Shown one piece after another: positions 23,422-34,007 of a DNA stretch of 64,000 bases. Origin of the DNA: CAYJPV01 sp964372095 (GTDB lineage Bacteria > Acidobacteriota > Vicinamibacteria > Vicinamibacterales > JAKQTR01). The notes beneath the pieces are model-generated. The model saw only the letters and a list, made by a program, of their open reading frames with translations. It was not told where the DNA came from and searched no databases. The stretch spans positions 1 to 64,000 of the forward strand of contig CAYJPV010000020.1 of the NCBI GenBank assembly GCA_964372095.1. Direction: 5' to 3'. A program made the translations under genes and the position numbers. Position 1 is the first letter of the stretch. Every line of letters begins with the position of its first letter.

Positions 23422-25101
23422 CTACGCCCCCTCCGGCACGTGCTTCGGCAGGTAGATCGCGAACGTGGTCCCCTTCCCGGGCTCGCTGCGCACGTCGATG
23501 AACCCGCTGTTCTGCTTGACGATGCCGTAGACCGTGGCGAGGCCAAGCCCGGTTCCTTTGCCGGCCTGTTTCGTCGTGAAGAAGGGTTCGAAGACCTGCC
23601 CCTGCGTCACCGCGTCCATCCCGCAGCCATCGTCACTCACCGCCAGGCGAACGAACTCTCCAGGGAGGACACCCGGGCGCGCGGCACAGTCCGCCGGAGT
23701 GAAGGAGGCCACGCCGGTCTGGATCGTCACGCTGCCTACGCCCTCGATCGCATCGCGGGCGTTGACGCAGAGATTGGCCAGCAACTGGTCAATCTGGGTC
23801 GGGTCGACCTTGACCGGCCAGAGGTCCGCGCCTGGATGCCAGGCCAGGTCGATGTCTTCGCCGATGAGCCGTCTCAGCATCTTGAGCATGCCGGTGACCG
23901 TTTCGTTCAGGTCCAGCACCGCCGGAGCGACGGACTGCTTGCGGGCGAATGCCAGCAACTGGCGCGTCAGGCCGGCTGATCGCTCTGCCGCCGCGCGAAT
24001 CTCCTCCAGGTGGTCGTGCAGCGGGTGCGTCTTGTCCGCGTCCGTGAGGGCGAGTTCGGCGTGGCCAAGGATGACGCCCAGCATGTTGTTGAAGTCATGG
24101 GCCACGCCGCCGGCCAGCCGCCCGACCGATTCCATCTTCTGGGCCTGCAGCAGCTGGGTCTGCACGGCTTTGGCTTCCGTCAGATCGATGGCCGTGACGG
24201 TGAAGCCCTGCTGGGCGCCGCCGGCATCCCGCACGACCGTGCCGGTCATGAGCATGGGGAACACCGTCCCGTCCCGATGGCAGTGCCCGATTTCCTGGGC
24301 GTTGAACTGGCCCTCCGTGTCGAGCAGGTGCAGCAACCGGGCCACCTGGTCCTGCTGGGCCGCGTTGTGCAGGACGCTGGCGTGACGGCCGACCAGTTCA
24401 CGGGGCTCGTAACCATGGGCCGCGGCGAAGTACTGGTTCACGTACGTCAGCCTGCCGGCGGGGTCGCCGATGAGGGCACCGAAGTTGGCGGTGTCAAAGA
24501 CGGTTTTGAACTGGCGCAGCGACGCGTCGGTACGCCGGGCCTGCACCTGATCCGACAGAATCTTGCCGGCCAGGATGGTGGCCAGCGGATAGAGCAGCAG
24601 CACCGGCACGCCGATGCGCCTGACGGTGTCGAGGCCGGCTCCCGCCGGCAGGGTAAACATCAGGGCGAGCATGGCGGCGTGGACCACGAGGCCGAGGATC
24701 CACAATGTCCGCGCGGACGGGGGGTGTTCGTCCGGTCCGATCCGCCGGCGGGCCGCCAGGCCAATCGCGACGGACGACAGGATCACCGACACACCCGTGA
24801 ACGTGCCGCCGCCGCCAAGCCCGACGCGGGTGGCCACGGTCATGACGGTCGCCACGGCGGCGGCCCAGGGCCCGAAAAACAAGGCGCACAGGCTGAGCAT
24901 CACCGAGCGGCCATCGAAGATCACGCCAGGCATGAGGTGGAGCGGGCGCAACATGCCGATGACCGCGGCACCGCCAAACAGAGCGCCCTGGACCACGACA
25001 CCCAGCCGGGACGTCCGGGGCCAGCGTGCGTCCACAAAACCCGAGACGACGCTCAGGGCAACCAGTAGGCTGAGATTGACGATGAGATCGACATAGATCA
25101 T
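23422..25101 (-). CDS. Orphan sensor histidine kinase (5TM-LYT, PAS, HisKA, HATPase)
   Basis: The 559-aa kinase has an N-terminal membrane region like the 5TM receptors of LytS/YhcK (GVIFDGRSVMLSLCALFFGP and VGLGGGGTFTG motifs), a PAS domain at about residues 185-300 (NFGALIGDPAGRLTYVNQYFAAAHGY), a dimerisation domain with the phospho-acceptor His in GGVAHDFNNMLGV, and a catalytic domain with N-box NLCVNARDAI, DDGCGMD and GKGTGLGLATVYGIV. No response regulator gene is next to it, and there is no receiver domain. ATG 25101 starts the first helix; an upstream ATG at 25134 is possible. The ligand is unknown. Confidence 0.88.
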   Translation of the reverse strand: MIYVDLIVNLSLLVALSVVSGFVDARWPRTSRLGVVVQGALFGGAAVIGMLRPLHLMPGVIFDGRSVMLSLCALFFGPWAAAVATVMTVATRVGLGGGGTFTGVSVILSSVAIGLAARRRIGPDEHPPSARTLWILGLVVHAAMLALMFTLPAGAGLDTVRRIGVPVLLLYPLATILAGKILSDQVQARRTDASLRQFKTVFDTANFGALIGDPAGRLTYVNQYFAAAHGYEPRELVGRHASVLHNAAQQDQVARLLHLLDTEGQFNAQEIGHCHRDGTVFPMLMTGTVVRDAGGAQQGFTVTAIDLTEAKAVQTQLLQAQKMESVGRLAGGVAHDFNNMLGVILGHAELALTDADKTHPLHDHLEEIRAAAERSAGLTRQLLAFARKQSVAPAVLDLNETVTGMLKMLRRLIGEDIDLAWHPGADLWPVKVDPTQIDQLLANLCVNARDAIEGVGSVTIQTGVASFTPADCAARPGVLPGEFVRLAVSDDGCGMDAVTQGQVFEPFFTTKQAGKGTGLGLATVYGIVKQNSGFIDVRSEPGKGTTFAIYLPKHVPEGA

Positions 25102-25171
25102 AGGGGCCCGGTCGGCATCACGAGAATAGGAAAGCATACTGGAGGCCGGGGCAGAATTCACGCGCGGCACG

Positions 25172-25290
25172 CGGCTATCGGCTATCGGCATGGCGTTCGG
25201 CTCAAGGCAGGGGCCGCGCATGAACCGAAAGCCGATAGTCGATAGCCGAATGCCGCCGAATGCCGAAAGCCGATGGCCGATGGCCGATTC
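25172..25290. repeat. Heptamer array with inverted copies between kinase and mutS2
   Basis: CGGCTAT units at 25172-25188 are matched by inverted units at 25232-25248 (16 of 17 bases complementary), so the 43-nt segment between them would form a loop. Further units CGATGGC and CGAAAGC follow to about 25290. Here the array lies between divergent genes, so it is not anchored at a stop codon. Confidence 0.8.
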
Positions 25291-25355
25291 CGTGGTAAAC
25301 TTTGTAGTTCACCTGTAGAGGCCTTTCCCTGCCTCTTTTCGGATCCCGACGAAAG

Positions 25356-27835
<2,480 letters not shown>

Positions 27836-27836
<1 letters not shown>

Positions 27837-29596
27837 TGGCACTGTTCCCTCAGACCTTCATCGAAGATCTGCGGACCCGGGCCGACATCGTCCAGGTTGT
27901 CCAGGAGCATGTGTCCCTGAAGAAGGTGGGGGGCACCTATAAGGGGTTGTGCCCGTTTCACGGCGAGAAAACGCCGTCGTTCCACGTGAACCGCGAAAAG
28001 GGGTTCTTCCACTGCTTCGGCTGCGGTGTGGGCGGGGACGTCATCAAGTTTGTGGAACTGCACGAGCGGACCGGCTTCATGGACGCGGTCCGCCTGCTCG
28101 CCCAGAAGTTCGGGCTGACGGTGCCGGAGTCGGGCGGCGAAGCGAACGAGGCCGACGCGCGGGACCGCGAGACGCTGCTCAAGATTCACGAGGTGGCGGC
28201 GGCGTTCTTCCGGGCACAGATGGACGAACCAGCCGGCGGGCGGGCGCGCGACGAAGTGCAGCGCCGCGGGCTGAAGGCGGCGACGGCCGAAGAACTCGGT
28301 CTCGGTTACGCGCCGTCGGGGCGTGAGGTGCTCAAGCAGCACCTGGTGGCCCAGGGGTATCCCGTACCGCTGCTGATCAAGAGCGGCCTGGTGGCCGTGC
28401 GCGACAACGGCCAGGCGGTTGATCGGTTCCGGAACCGGCTGATGATCCCGATCGCCCGCGACACGGGGTCGATTATCGGGTTTGGCGGGCGGGCGCTCGA
28501 GGCTGACCAGGTGCCGAAGTACCTGAACTCGCCCGAAACCCCCATCTATTCGAAAAGCCGGACGCTGTACGGACTGAACCTGACGAAACCCTTGCTCCGT
28601 CAGAAGGGGTACGTGATTCTGGTGGAGGGGTACTTCGACTTCGCCCAGATCTATCAGGAGTGCCGGTGGCCGGTGGTGGCCGCCTGCGGCACGGCACTGA
28701 CACCCCAGCAGGCCCAGTTGTTGCATCGGTTCGTCACGAAAGTGGCGTTGAACTACGACCCGGACGCCGCAGGACAAGGTGCGGCGGCGAAATCGGGCGA
28801 CCTGCTGGTGGCGGAGGGGTTCCAGGTGCAGGTGGCGCTGCTGCCGCCGGGGGACGACCCCGACGGGTTCATCCGGAAACGCGGCGCGGCCCAGTACAAG
28901 GCCGTTATGGCGCAGTCGAAGCCGTATCTGGAATACCTGCTGGAGCGGAGCCTGGCCGGCCACGACATGCGGAAGGATACCGAGCGCCGGGCGTTCCTGC
29001 AGGAGATGCTGACCGTGGCCACCCGCATCCCGGATGCGGCGGCCCGCGACCAGTTTGCGGACACGATTGCCCACCGTGCAAAAATCACCGAATCGGTGGT
29101 GCGCGCGGAAATCCGCAAGGCGGCGGTGGAGCGCCGCACGGACATCACGCCCCGGCAGGTGCCGTCGTTCGGGCAGGTGAAGCCGGCGGAGCGGGGGCTG
29201 ATCTGGGCGCTGATCAACGCGCCGGACGACGCCGCCAGCGCGCTGTTCGAGCTGGAAGCCGGCGATCTGGAGGGTCTGGCGGCGGGCCGGATCCTGGAAG
29301 AGGCCCTGGCGGTGCACGGGCACGGGGGCGACGCGTCACCCTCGGCCCTGCTCGCGCGTCTTACTGAAGAGGAGACGCAGCTGGTGACGGGCCTCGCGTC
29401 CGCCCCGGCGCCGCCCGCGGTGGCGCTGGCGTGCGTCCGGGCGCTGCGCCGGCTGCGCCTGGAACGCGAAGGGGCGGCCGTCCAGCGCGAGATCGACCGC
29501 GTGCAGGAAGCGGGCGGCGGAGACATCGACGGTTTGTGGCAGCGGAAACGTGAACTGCTCCAGCGCATCGCGTCGCTGGGGGTTACTGGCACCTGA
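27836..29596 (+). CDS. dnaG: DNA primase
   Basis: The 586-aa primase lays down RNA primers at the replication fork. The N-terminal CHC2 zinc finger has Cys39, His42, Cys60 and Cys63 (CPFH...CFGC). The catalytic core carries FRNRLMIPI, then the TOPRIM motifs VEGYFD and DPDAAG. The C-terminal helicase-binding region is short and divergent. The GTG start shares its G with the mutS2 TAG stop. The dnaG-rpoD order matches the macromolecular synthesis operon of other bacteria, with mutS2 in the place often held by rpsU. Confidence 0.96.
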
Positions 29597-29608
29597 CGGG
29601 AGGACGCC

Positions 29609-31291
29609 TTGTCGATCGAAGACAAGTTCGATGAAGTGCAGCAGCTGATCACCATCGGCAAGGAAAAGGGCTACCTGCTCTACGACGAGGTCAACGACCT
29701 GTTGCGGGCGGACATCACGTCGTCGGACGACCTGGACGACCTGTTCAGCACGTTCGGCAGCGCCGGCATCGAGGTGGTCGACTCGGACCAGAAGTTCCGG
29801 AGCGACGAGAAACCCGACGGCGACGAGATGGATCTCGACCTGACGCCGGGGGCCCTCGACAAGACGAATGATCCCGTGCGGATGTACCTGCGCGAGATGG
29901 GGACTGTGCCCCTGCTCACCCGTGAAGGCGAGGTCGAGATCGCCAAGCGGATCGAGCGCGGCAAGCTCTCGGTCATCAAGTCGATCACCCGCACGCCCAC
30001 GGTGTCCCAGAAGGTCATCGAGATGGGCGAGCACCTCAAGGCCGGCGGCCGGACGATCCGGGAACTCGTGATCTTCAATGACGAGGAGATCACCGACGAA
30101 CGGATCGAAGAACGGACGCGGGAGGTGCTGCGGCAGATCGAGGCCGTGAAGAAAGCGCGGGTGGTGTACGAGAAGGCCGAAGAGAAGCTGGCCCTCACGC
30201 CGAAGAAGGACAAGCGCAAGTACCGCCGGGTGCGGTGGAAGGCCATGCGCGCCCGCATTGCCGTCTCGCAGTCGATCCGGAAGATCGAGTTCACGGAACT
30301 GGTCAAGCGGCGCCTGATCGAGGACATCAAAGAATCGGTCGAACGCGTGCAGAAGGTGCAGCGCGAAGCCGACACCATCGACCGCGCCCTCAATGCGAAG
30401 GCCCGGAAATCGAAGGTCAAGGAAGAAGAACGCAAGGTCCAGCTCGGACGCCACAAGGAGCTGAAGACCGAGGTCCGGCGCCTGGCCGACGAACTGGGCG
30501 AGACGCCCGAATACCTGAAGCAGACGCTCGACACGATTCGCCGCGGCGAATCCCAGGCCGAACAGGCCAAGAAGGAACTCGTCGAGGCCAACTTGCGCCT
30601 CGTCGTATCCATTGCGAAGAAGTACACCAACCGCGGCCTGCAGTTCCTCGACCTGATCCAGGAGGGCAACATCGGTCTGATGAAAGCCGTGGACAAGTTC
30701 GAGTACCGCCGCGGCTATAAGTTCTCGACGTACGCGACGTGGTGGATCCGCCAGGCCATCACCCGCGCGATTGCCGACCAGGCGCGCACGATCCGGATCC
30801 CCGTGCACATGATCGAAACGATCAACAAGCTGATCCGGACGTCACGTTCGCTCGTGCAGGAACTCGGCCGCGAGCCCACCTCGGAGGAAATCGCCCAGCG
30901 GATGGACATCCCCGTGGCGAAGGTCCGCAAGGTGATGAAAATCGCCCAGGAGCCCATCTCGCTCGAGACACCCATCGGTGAGGAAGAAGACTCGCATCTG
31001 GGCGATTTCATCGAGGACCGCAACGTCGTGTCGCCGGCCGAAGCCGTGATCAACCTGAACCTCAAGGAACAGACCGACTCGGTGCTGAAGACGCTGACCC
31101 CGCGCGAAGAACGTGTCATCAAGATGCGGTTCGGCGTCGGCGACGGGTCCGAGCACACCCTCGAGGAAGTAGGCCAGAACTTCGCGGTGACGCGCGAACG
31201 GATCCGCCAGATCGAGGCCAAGGCGTTGCGCAAGCTGCGCCACCCGTCGCGCAGCCGCAAGCTGCGGGCGTTCCTCGAAGGACGGAGCTAG
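29609..31291 (+). CDS. rpoD: Housekeeping sigma-70 factor
   Basis: The 560-aa primary sigma factor has region 1.1 at about 1-70, region 1.2 (DPVRMYLREMGTVPLLTREGE), a non-conserved insertion with charged coiled coil, regions 2.1-2.4 (ANLRLVVSIAKKYTNRGL, then FSTYATWWIRQAITRAIAD), region 3, and region 4 with the -35-binding helix-turn-helix (TLEEVGQNFAVTRERIRQIEAKALRKLR). The start is TTG with GGGAGGA 5-10 nt upstream. It follows dnaG by 12 nt. The spacer after its TAG is a heptamer array that folds into a long hairpin. Confidence 0.97.
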   Translation: MSIEDKFDEVQQLITIGKEKGYLLYDEVNDLLRADITSSDDLDDLFSTFGSAGIEVVDSDQKFRSDEKPDGDEMDLDLTPGALDKTNDPVRMYLREMGTVPLLTREGEVEIAKRIERGKLSVIKSITRTPTVSQKVIEMGEHLKAGGRTIRELVIFNDEEITDERIEERTREVLRQIEAVKKARVVYEKAEEKLALTPKKDKRKYRRVRWKAMRARIAVSQSIRKIEFTELVKRRLIEDIKESVERVQKVQREADTIDRALNAKARKSKVKEEERKVQLGRHKELKTEVRRLADELGETPEYLKQTLDTIRRGESQAEQAKKELVEANLRLVVSIAKKYTNRGLQFLDLIQEGNIGLMKAVDKFEYRRGYKFSTYATWWIRQAITRAIADQARTIRIPVHMIETINKLIRTSRSLVQELGREPTSEEIAQRMDIPVAKVRKVMKIAQEPISLETPIGEEEDSHLGDFIEDRNVVSPAEAVINLNLKEQTDSVLKTLTPREERVIKMRFGVGDGSEHTLEEVGQNFAVTRERIRQIEAKALRKLRHPSRSRKLRAFLEGRS

Positions 31292-31386
31292 GGAAGACGC
31301 TGTGTCATGCGGTGGGAAGTAGGCAGTAGAAAGTAGGCAGTAGCGGGGTCGTGCCCGTCTACTGTCTACTGAATGCTGACTACTTC
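31292..31386 (+). repeat. Heptamer array after rpoD
   Basis: Counting from the TAG stop, the spacer stays in 7-bp register to 31386: units AAGTAGG, CAGTAGA, AAGTAGG and CAGTAGC are followed, still in phase, by the inverted forms CTACTGT and CTACTGA and then CTACTTC. It ends shortly before the tRNA gene. Confidence 0.85.
31332..31370 (+). terminator. Long hairpin between rpoD and tRNA-Ile
   Basis: AGTAGGCAGTAG pairs with CTACTGTCTACT (one wobble) and the stem continues through CGGG/CCCG with one bulged T, around a 6-nt loop. There is no U-run. It may stop rpoD transcripts or stabilise their 3' ends. Confidence 0.55.
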
Positions 31387-31413
31387 GTGTTGTTCTTTGC
31401 AGTAAGCTTATGC

Positions 31414-31489
31414 GGGCCCATAGCTCAGCGGTCAGAGCCGCCGGCTCATAACCGGCCTGTCCCAGGTTCGAATCCTGGTGGGCCCACCA
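31414..31489 (+). tRNA. tRNA-Ile (CAU anticodon, lysidine type)
   Basis: The 76-nt cloverleaf includes an encoded CCA. Acceptor GGGCCCA pairs with TGGGCCC, D-stem GCTC/GAGC, anticodon stem GCCGG/CCGGC with loop CTCATAA, and T-stem CCAGG/CCTGG with loop TTCGAAT. The anticodon CAU could belong to tRNA-Met or tRNA-Ile2. C4-G69 and C5-G68 in the acceptor stem match the determinants used by TilS on tRNA-Ile2, so the Ile2 assignment is preferred. It is not the initiator, since position 1 pairs. The protein gene that follows begins only 5 nt after the CCA. Confidence 0.85.
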
Positions 31490-31494
31490 AAACG

Positions 31495-32208
31495 ATGCAT
31501 GCCGAACTCGCACTCCTGATTCACCTCCAGCAACTCGAAACGGCCGCCGAGTCGGCCCGGCGCCTGGTGGCCGACGAACCCCAGCGCAACCAGGAACTGG
31601 ACGACAGGCTGGCCGCCGCGCAGAAGGTGCTCGACGACGATCGCCAGCAGCTGGCAGCGAACCAGGCCGCCCGGCGGGACATCGAGAAAGAACTGTCCCT
31701 GCACCAGGGCCGCCTGTCGAAGTACAAAGACCAGCTGATGGCGGTCAAGACCAACCGCGAATATCAGGCGATGCAGAAAGAAATCGAGACGGCCCAGCAC
31801 GAGATCCTGGTCTTCGAAGAACGGATGCTGGAGCGGATGATCGAATTCGATGATGTCGCCGCCGCGGTCAAGGACGCCGAGCTGAAGTTCGCCGAATTGA
31901 AGACGTCGATCAGCGAAGAACGTGTCCAGTTGCGGCAGCAGGTCGCCGACGCGGCGGCATCGTTAGCCACCCTCGCGGCCGAACGCGCGGCCATCGTCCC
32001 GAAAGTCCCGGCGGCCCTGCTCACCACCTTCGACAAACTCATCAAGCACCGCGGTTCGCTGGCCGTCGTCGAAGTCCGCGACGGGCGGTGCGCAGCCTGC
32101 CAGGTCCGGATCCGCCCGCAGGTGGCCAACGAGATCCGTCGGCACGAGATTGTCTTCCAGTGCGAAAGCTGCCAGCGGATTCTCCACGCGCCAGGGGCGG
32201 GGGACTAG
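31495..32208 (+). CDS. Coiled-coil protein with C4 zinc ribbon
   Basis: The 237-aa protein has a long antiparallel coiled coil (about residues 5-165, with the conserved YKDQLMAVKTNREYQAMQKEI near 77-97) and a C-terminal zinc ribbon with Cys199, Cys202, Cys223 and Cys226. This is the COG1579/zf-RING_7 family; the Helicobacter member binds RpoN and flagellar RNA, but general function is unclear. Its ATG is 5 nt after the tRNA CCA, so tRNA maturation would leave it with almost no leader, and no Shine-Dalgarno sequence is present. It converges on pgeF. Confidence 0.88.
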   Translation: MHAELALLIHLQQLETAAESARRLVADEPQRNQELDDRLAAAQKVLDDDRQQLAANQAARRDIEKELSLHQGRLSKYKDQLMAVKTNREYQAMQKEIETAQHEILVFEERMLERMIEFDDVAAAVKDAELKFAELKTSISEERVQLRQQVADAAASLATLAAERAAIVPKVPAALLTTFDKLIKHRGSLAVVEVRDGRCAACQVRIRPQVANEIRRHEIVFQCESCQRILHAPGAGD

Positions 32209-32356
32209 GGGCTGGGGATTGGGGATTGGGGGTTGGGGGTTGGGGAAAGACACAGGATGTCCCCCTGCTTCTTGCTTCTTGCTTCTTGCTTCTGTCTGAT
32301 GCCCCTTGCCGCTTGCCCCATGCCCCTACCCATGGCGTGGGCGGTCAGGTCCGGGG
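32209..32356. repeat. Heptamer array spanning the whole spacer to pgeF
   Basis: From the plus-strand TAG (32206) to the minus-strand TAG (32359) there are exactly 154 bp, that is 22 units of 7. The first unit is TAGGGGC and the last, read on the minus strand, TAGCCCC. Inside, TGGGGAT and TGGGGGT occur twice each and TTCTTGC three times, all in the same phase. No other gene is present. Confidence 0.92.
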
Positions 32357-33211
32357 CTACAGCCGCCGTATGACGGCCGCCATCCGGCCGGATGCCGTCC
32401 CGTCCACACGATACGAGTGCAGCAGGGCCGGGAAGCAGGCCGTGCACAGTCCCGAGATGTGCACCTGCCCGGGTGGAATCCCGGCTGCCGCCAGCTGGTC
32501 GGCGTTGGCACGCCATGTGTCGAGCCACAGTTTGCCGGGTTTCCCCGCACGCCCGGTTGATCGTGCCTCATAGCCCAGTCCCAGGCCTTCCACCTGAGCC
32601 GCCTTCGGCGCGACGCTGAACCACTCGGCCAGTTCCCGGGGCCCGGTCCCGGCCTCCAGGAACCGGTCGCACACGTCGGTCCCCACTTCACAACAACACG
32701 GCCCGATGCTTGGGCCAATCGCGGCCACCACGTCCGACGGCCGCACCCCGTAGGCCCGTATGAGTGCGCGGACCGCGGCCGACGCCATCGAAGCGGCCGT
32801 TCCCCTCCATCCGGCATGGACGGCTGCCACGGCACCCGTGCGCCTGTCGGCAACCAGGATCGGCACGCAGTCGGCCACCTTGACCGCCAGCGCCAGATCC
32901 GGACGATCCGTGATCAGCCCGTCACCCTCGGCCCACGTCCCCGCCGCGGTCGGGCCAGTCGTCTCCTCCGGCACACGCACGACGTGCGCGCCGTGCACCT
33001 GGGTCAGAGTGGCCAACTGCGCGGTCTCGACGCCCACGACGGCAGCCAGCCGACTCCAGCCGCCCCTGGCGAGGGGTCCACTGGCTGACAACTCCAGTTC
33101 CCGGGTGGTAAACGCATGGTGCGCCACTGCTCCCAGGGGAAGACAACTGAGCACGCGCCCCCACGGATGACGGACCCAGGCGAACGTCGCAGGCAGAACA
33201 GGTTCGGGCAT
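32357..33211 (-). CDS. pgeF: Peptidoglycan editing factor (YfiH/PgeF)
   Basis: The 284-aa protein belongs to the multicopper-polyphenol-oxidase-like YfiH/YlmD family (CNF1-like fold) that removes mis-incorporated L-Ser from muropeptide precursors in E. coli. Signatures are TLTQVHGAHV (His near residue 71), VADCVPIL, AAVHAGWRGT and IGPCCCEVG. Length is normal to slightly long. The ATG at 33211 fits the family start; it lies only 9 bp from the acpS ATG on the other strand. YlmD homologues often sit near ftsZ, and here the dcw cluster begins 1.2 kb away. Confidence 0.9.
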   Translation of the reverse strand: MPEPVLPATFAWVRHPWGRVLSCLPLGAVAHHAFTTRELELSASGPLARGGWSRLAAVVGVETAQLATLTQVHGAHVVRVPEETTGPTAAGTWAEGDGLITDRPDLALAVKVADCVPILVADRRTGAVAAVHAGWRGTAASMASAAVRALIRAYGVRPSDVVAAIGPSIGPCCCEVGTDVCDRFLEAGTGPRELAEWFSVAPKAAQVEGLGLGYEARSTGRAGKPGKLWLDTWRANADQLAAAGIPPGQVHISGLCTACFPALLHSYRVDGTASGRMAAVIRRL

Positions 33212-33223
33212 ACTGATGTTATG
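33209..33223. promoter_or_regulatory. Back-to-back leaderless start region of pgeF and acpS
   Basis: The plus-strand hexamer CATACT (33209-33214) lies 6 nt before the acpS ATG, and the minus-strand hexamer CATAAC (33223-33218) lies 6 nt before the pgeF ATG. Each hexamer overlaps the start codon of the opposite gene. Both match TATAAT at 4 of 6 positions. Neither gene has a Shine-Dalgarno sequence in the 9-bp gap, so leaderless initiation is a reasonable inference. Confidence 0.45.
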
Positions 33224-33601
33224 CATATCATCGGCATCGGGATCGACGCTACCGACATTCCACGGATCGAGAAGGCCATCGCCCGGTACGGCGACCGGTT
33301 CCTGCGCCGCATCTACACCGAGGGCGAGATCGCCTACTGCTCCGCGAAGTACGTTTCGATGCCGAGTTTTGCCGGGCGTTTCGCCGCCAAGGAAGCGGCC
33401 ATGAAGGCGCTGGGCACGGGTCATGCCCTTGGGGTGATGTGGAGGGACATCGAAGTCGTGCGCGGCGGAGGCCCCCCCCGCATCGAGTTCCACGGCGGCG
33501 CCCTGCGCCGTTTCCGGGAACTCGGCGCCACAGGCTCGTTGCTCACGATCACCCATTCGGACGCCCTGGCGATGGCGCAGGTCATGCTCCTGGCGGACTA
33601 G
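33221..33601 (+). CDS. acpS: Holo-[acyl-carrier-protein] synthase
   Basis: The 126-aa phosphopantetheinyl transferase transfers 4'-phosphopantetheine from CoA to a serine of acyl carrier protein, activating fatty acid synthesis. The metal-binding Asp is in GIGIDATDIPRI (about Asp9) and the second ligand Glu is in RFAAKEAAMKALGTG. THSDALAMAQVML ends the fold. Length is typical. The open frame extends upstream into pgeF, but ATG 33221 gives the conserved N-terminus. The TAG stop starts a heptamer array. Confidence 0.95.
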   Translation: MHIIGIGIDATDIPRIEKAIARYGDRFLRRIYTEGEIAYCSAKYVSMPSFAGRFAAKEAAMKALGTGHALGVMWRDIEVVRGGGPPRIEFHGGALRRFRELGATGSLLTITHSDALAMAQVMLLAD

Positions 33602-33738
33602 AGGCTTGGGGCTTGGGGCTTGGGGCTTGGGACCTGCGGCCTGGAGAAGGAATCAAGAAGCAAGAGGTAGGAAGCAGTCAGAGGATGGCCGCTGTCGACT
33701 GGTCGCCGCTGGCCGCAGGCCACAGGCCGCAAGCCACG
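33602..33738 (+). repeat. Heptamer array after acpS
   Basis: In register with the acpS TAG (unit TAGAGGC), TTGGGGC occurs three times, then the units drift through TTGGGAC, CTGCGGC and AAGAAGC to a final group GGCCGCA, GGCCACA, GGCCGCA and AGCCACG. Twenty units keep the 7-bp phase from 33599 to 33738. Confidence 0.85.
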
Positions 33739-34007
33739 TAAACCTCCGTTGTCGCCGCGTCCGCCCGAACACCGAGCCACGCCACCGACCGCCGCCGCCC
33801 CCTGCCGCCAACATCCCCCCACACAACATCTTGCCGTTGCGGCTGACGCCGGCCCGCAACACGGCACGCGCCTTGCCGCTGAACCGGGTGCGGGCCGGCG
33901 TTTAGAACGCCGTGGCTGCGTTCCGGGCATCAGTCCCTTGGCCGGCCCGCGCACGTCCTCGGGCAGCCGCGGCCTGCTGGCGCCTCGCGCCCTGTGGGAG
34001 CATACAC
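33739..34007. other. Spacer with nested hairpin, no gene recognised
   Basis: After the heptamer array, about 270 bp contain no convincing gene on either strand. The region ends with a strong terminator-like structure at 33846-33904 and the ribosome-binding GGGAG of the small protein at 34008. A structured non-coding RNA ending at that hairpin is possible, but no known RNA family was recognised. Confidence 0.5.
33846..33904 (+). terminator. Perfect 13-bp stem-loop with T-rich tail
   Basis: ACGCCGGCCCGCA (33846-33858) and TGCGGGCCGGCGT (33889-33901) are perfectly complementary, and TTTAG follows. A second small hairpin CGGCA/TGCCG sits in the 30-nt loop. It is the best intrinsic terminator candidate in the window, downstream of acpS or of an unrecognised RNA. 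Confidence 0.65.

Noticed and set aside
31414..31489. Initiator tRNA-fMet
   Set aside because: Position 1 pairs with 72 and the three consecutive G-C pairs typical of the initiator anticodon stem are not present; acceptor pairs C4-G69 and C5-G68 favour tRNA-Ile2.
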